DNA of 64,000 nt from Homarus americanus (lineage: Eukaryota > Arthropoda > Malacostraca > Decapoda > Nephropidae), in NCBI RefSeq assembly GCF_018991925.1, contig NW_024735554.1:199238-263237 (forward strand), in the 5' to 3' direction. The stretch's first letter is position 1, and each line of letters opens with the position of its first letter. Below, in pieces: positions 60,551 to 64,000 of this stretch. The notes beneath the pieces were generated by a model. The model ran no database searches. It saw nothing but the letters and a program-made list of their open reading frames with translations, and was not told where the DNA came from. Made by a program: the position numbers and the translations under genes.

Positions 60551-63500
60551 TTAGATTTCCATACTTATTGGAGTTATAGGAGAATAAATAACTCCTCCTT
60601 CTCCTGCTCCACCTCCTCCTCCTCCTCCTCCTCCTCCACTTCCCACTGCTCCATCTCCACCACCACCACTTTCACCTCCACCACCACCACCACCATTTCC
60701 CACTGCTCCATCTCCACCACCACCACCTTCACCACCATCACCAACATTTCCCACTGCTGCTCCTCCACCACCACCACAACCACTATTTCCCACTGCTCCA
60801 CCTCCACCACCAACAACACCACCAACAACACCACCACCACAACCACCATTTCCCACTGCTCCACCTCCACCACCACCATTTCCCACTGCTCCTCCACCAA
60901 CACCACCACCACCACCACCACCACCACCACCATTTCCATCCTCTAAAAGTTTGAAGAACAGTTGTTCTTCATTCCCCCATAAGGGAGAGGTGTTGTAAGG
61001 AGTGGTGTTGTATAATTGTAATTGTTGTTGGATCATTTGTTGTTGTTGTTGTAATTGTAAATAATGTTGTTGTTGTTGAAATGACATTGTTTGTGGAATG
61101 AATATTGGCAAAGAGTTCAACTGTGGTGGTAGAAGAACTGAGGCCGATAGAGAAGAAAATTGTGGCGGCATTTGTTGTTGAATTGTGGTGGTGTAAATGC
61201 TGATGTCGATGGTATCGACGGTTGTGAAAGAACAACTTTTGAGGCCGAGGCCAATGGTGGCTGTGGAAGAACTGAGGCCGATAGAGAAGAAAATTGAGAA
61301 GAAAATTGTGGCGGCATTTGTTGTTGAATTTGTGGTGGTGTAAATGCTGTTGAAGTCAATGGCATCGATGGCATCGACGGCAATTTAACAATCGGCGTCG
61401 ATTGTCCAATAGCCATCGCCGGCTGTTGGACAACCGTCGACGGTTTCGAGGCCGAGGCCAATGGTGGTTGTGGAAGAACTGAGGCCGATAGAGAAGAAAA
61501 TTGAGAAGAAAATTGTGGCGGAATTTGTTGTTGAATTTGTGGTGGTGGTGGTGGTGGTGGTGGTGGTGTAAATTCTGCTGAATTCGATGGCATCGATGGC
61601 ATCGACGACGGTTTCGAGGCCGAGGGCAATGGTGGTTGTGGAAGAACTGAGGCCGATAGAGAGGAAAATTAAGAAGAAAATTGTGGCGGCATTTGTTGTT
61701 GAATTTGTGGTGGTGTAAATGCTGCTGAAGTCGATGGCATCGATGGCATAGATGGCATCGACGACGGTTTAACAACCGGCGCCGATTGTCCAATAGCCGT
61801 CGCCGGCTGTTGGACAACCGTCGACGGTTTCGAGGCCGAGGCCAATGGTGGTTGTGGAACAACTGAGGCCGATAGAGAAGAAAATTGAGAAGAAATTGTG
61901 GCGGAATTTGTTGTTGAATTTGTGGTGGTGTAAATGCTGCTGAAGTCGATGGCATCGATGGCATCGATGGAATCGACGACGGTTTAACAACCGGCGCCGA
62001 TTGTCCAATAGCCGTCGCCGGCTGTGGGACAACCGTCGACGGTTTCGAGGCCGAGGCCAATGGTGGTTGTGGAAGAACTGAGGCTGATTGAGAAGAAAAT
62101 TGTGGCGTCATTTGTTGTTGAATTTGTGGTGGTGGTGGTGGTGGTGGTGGTGGTGGTGGTGGTGTAAATGCTGCTGAAGTCGATGGCATCGATGGCATCG
62201 ATGGCATCGACGACGGTTTAACAACCGGCGCCGATTGTCCAATAGCCGTCGCCGGCTGTTGGACAACCGTCGACGGTTTCGAGGCCGAGGCCAATGGTGG
62301 TTGTGGAAGAACTGAGGCCGATAGAGAAGAAAATTGAGAAGAAAATTGTGGCGGAATTTGTTGTTGAATTTGTGGTGGTGTAAATGCTGCTGAAGTAGAT
62401 GGCATCGATGGCATCGATGGAATCGACGACGGTTTAACAACCGGCGCCGATTGTCCAATAGCCGTCGCCGGCTGTGGGACAACCGTCGACGATTTCGAGG
62501 CCGAGGCCAATGGTGGTTGTGGAAGAACTGAGGCTGATTGAGAAGAAAATTATGGTGGCATTTGTTGTTGAATTTGTGGTGGTGGTGGTGGTGGTGGTGG
62601 TGGTGGTGGTGTAAATGCTGCTGAAGTCGATGGCATCGATGGCATCGACGACGGTTTAACAACCGGCGCCGATTTTCCACAAGGAAATTTACTGCTCTTT
62701 CCGTTTCAGTTTCCTCCTCCTCTTCCTCCTCTTCCTCCTCCTCCTCCAACATTTGTCGTCGTCCCTCCTCCTCCTCCTCCTCCTCCTCTTCCAACATGAT
62801 TTGTCGTCGTTCCTCCTTCTCCTCCTCCTCCTCCATGATTTGTCGTAGTTCCACAAAATTAACAAGATTGCATATATCATTTAAAAACTCATTTTTAGTT
62901 AAACATATATTAGCAGTATAGTAGATTTGCCGTATCTTATGAACCCAATTATTCTTTCTATAATTTGCAACTGTGTTATCTGTGTAATTATTTTCAATTA
63001 TTTTATTACCATAAACAATAACTGAAAAATCTGCCGGGAGTTTCATTTCATTCTCTTCTAAATATTTATTATGAAGCTTTATAATATTGCCACCATTTGA
63101 TATTAAATATGGTAATTGTATATTAAAGAAACAACATGTACATCTAAATGTAGGGGGGGAATACACACAAGTATGTCCATTGTTGGTCGTTCTTTGAAGA
63201 AACGACGTAAATAGAATTGGTCCTTTTGGCAAAAATACATGATTATTGCAATTATTAGTTTAGTATTTTCATAATCTATTGATATTTTTTTGTCACATAT
63301 GTGCTCATCAATTTCATCAAACACACTCATAGACCATAGTTCTACTTTATTTTCAGCCATACATTTCCATCGTCTATGACAATGGAAACATACAAAATTA
63401 AATCTACCAGTTTTAGTTCCTTTGCGCATCCAATCAAAGTAGAACCCCTGTTCAGATAATTTATCTATATAGCCTTTACGGGAACACTTATGTAAACTAG

Positions 63501-63597
63501 TAATTAAAAGAAAGGACTGTTTGCGATTATATATTGATGCGTATGTCAAAAATGACACAATATTTACGAAATTTAAAGATGATTCCATAGATTCCAT
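60551..63597 (-). pseudogene. BIR-like head with Glu-rich and Pro/Gln/Gly repeat tail, broken
   Basis: Frames on the minus strand from the ATG at 63597: a BIR-like zinc part (YIDKLSEQGFYFDW, FVCFHCHRRW, then DEIDEHIC) in which the expected H-x6-C is not clean. After a shift at a 7-base G/C run (63153-63159) comes VYSPPTFRCTCCF, a helical domain, then Glu-rich RRQIM repeats. From 62690 the sequence is a tandem repeat of about 200 bp coding TVVPQPATAIGQSAPVVKPS with variable poly-Pro, QIQQQ and SASVLPQPPLASASKPS. The tail is Gln- then Gly-rich (FQQQQHYLQLQQQQQ; GGGAVGN) and ends at 60551. Several shifts and a TAA near 62550 break it. Whether this was one gene or two is uncertain. Confidence 0.5.
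61180..62680. repeat. GC-richer tandem repeat array (about 200-bp units)
   Basis: Imperfect units sharing GGCATCGATGGCATCGACGA, AACAACCGGCGCCGATTGTC and AATGGTGGTTGTGGAAGAAC, separated by GGT runs of varying length. About seven copies are recognisable. It is the coding array of the Pro-rich gene; unit-to-unit identity implies recent expansion or conversion. Confidence 0.85.
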
Positions 63598-63690
63598 GTT
63601 TGTTGTTGATTACTTCTCCCACTCCACTTATCTATAAATAAAAAAGGAGTTTAAATAAAATAATAAAAGGAAAAGACATTATTATATACA
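63598..63690. other. Spacer upstream of the BIR-like gene
   Basis: Short AT-rich region between the BIR-like gene's start and the repeat array. No ORF of note. Confidence 0.4.
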
Positions 63691-64000
63691 TAAACAAATT
63701 TTACAGCTATATGGATCTCAATAAACAGATATAATCTACTATACCGATTCTCAATATAAACATATAATCTACTGTATGATTCCTTAACATAAATATATTC
63801 TACTATGTGTAGAATATATGTATAAATTGACACTCATATAGTAGATTATATGTATATTAAGAATTATACATTAGATTATATATGTATATTGAGAATCATA
63901 CATTAGATTATATGTATATATTAAGAATCATACAGTATATTATATGTGTATATTGAGAATCATACAGTAGATTATATATGTATATTGAGAATCATACAGT
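63690..64000. repeat. AT-rich inverted/tandem repeat array (hr-like)
   Basis: Units of about 32 bp built on GATTATATGTATATTGAGAA and TCATACAGTA run forward from about 63835 to the window end (at least five copies). The same unit appears in reverse complement from about 63710 to 63800, and an imperfect palindrome (TATTCTACTATGTGTAGAAT) lies at the centre near 63800-63825. The array thus forms one large inverted repeat. Baculovirus and nimavirus homologous regions, which serve as origins and enhancers, are also palindromic tandem arrays. The array continues beyond the window. Confidence 0.8.

Noticed and set aside
61356..63232. His/Arg-rich minus-strand readings of the repeat array
   Set aside because: They are another frame of the array; the Pro/Gln/Ser frame is less extreme and joins the downstream Gln/Gly tail. 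The frame change near 62690 is treated as a break.
63690..64000. CRISPR array
   Set aside because: Units are contiguous and similar throughout, with no unique spacers, and the setting is viral/eukaryotic.

Overview
This 64 kb window is a decaying copy of a large double-stranded DNA virus of the baculovirus/nudivirus/nimavirus kind (class Naldaviricetes), embedded in an animal genome. Three lines of evidence support this. (1) Compact, very AT-rich, intronless genes lie on both strands with overlapping ends and match the naldavirus core set: P74/PIF-0, PIF-3, family B DNA polymerase, an AEP primase plus SF3 helicase, a FEN1-like nuclease, a tyrosine recombinase, two BIR-type genes, and a transcription set (RPB2/LEF-8-like, RPB1/LEF-9-like, LEF-4-like capping enzyme). 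(2) Many of these genes carry in-frame stops of all three kinds and frameshifts at homopolymers, as expected of non-functional integrated DNA. (3) Three metazoan transposable elements are nested in it: a Ty3/gypsy LTR retrotransposon with integrase upstream of reverse transcriptase, a roughly 3 kb TIR element with an intact transposase frame, and a PIF/Harbinger element. A crustacean host is a reasonable guess, because endogenous naldaviruses are known there, but the window does not prove it. I cannot assign a family. The polymerase (about 1,150 codons) is far shorter than that of white spot syndrome virus, and RNA polymerase genes are present.

Layout. 0-3.4 kb: BIR protein cut by the window edge, then the broken P74 gene. 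3.6-14.7 kb: PPAY membrane protein and the transcription block, with the RPB1-like (+) and RPB2-like (-) genes converging, then a divergent run of three tightly overlapping + genes ending in the LEF-4-like gene, then an acidic protein. 14.8-19.6 kb: host-like gene, RNase HI, Glu-rich membrane protein, tyrosine recombinase, bZIP-like frame. 20-26.3 kb: two inverted paralogues flanking a mucin-like protein, a Cys-repeat secreted protein and two unknown genes. 26.6-29.3 kb: a Na,K-ATPase beta-subunit-like gene, an unknown gene and the FEN1-like nuclease. 29.3-42.5 kb: DNA polymerase split by two transposons. 42.6-52.5 kb: membrane proteins, primase-helicase, PIF-3, a glycoprotein and an unknown broken gene. 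52.5-57.7 kb: Harbinger element. 57.8-63.6 kb: a 770-residue unknown protein, a small ORF and a Pro-rich repeat gene with a BIR-like head. 63.7-64 kb: AT-rich inverted/tandem repeat array.

Read as a virus, the genes cover replication (polymerase, primase-helicase, FEN1, RNase H), late transcription and capping, oral entry (P74, PIF-3), apoptosis control (BIR) and DNA integration or resolution (tyrosine recombinase). Decay is uneven. The recombinase core, FEN1-like, RNase H, PIF-3, PPAY protein, mucin-like protein, one of the two paralogues and the 770-residue protein are open. Polymerase, primase-helicase, P74, and the LEF-8-, LEF-9- and LEF-4-like genes are broken.
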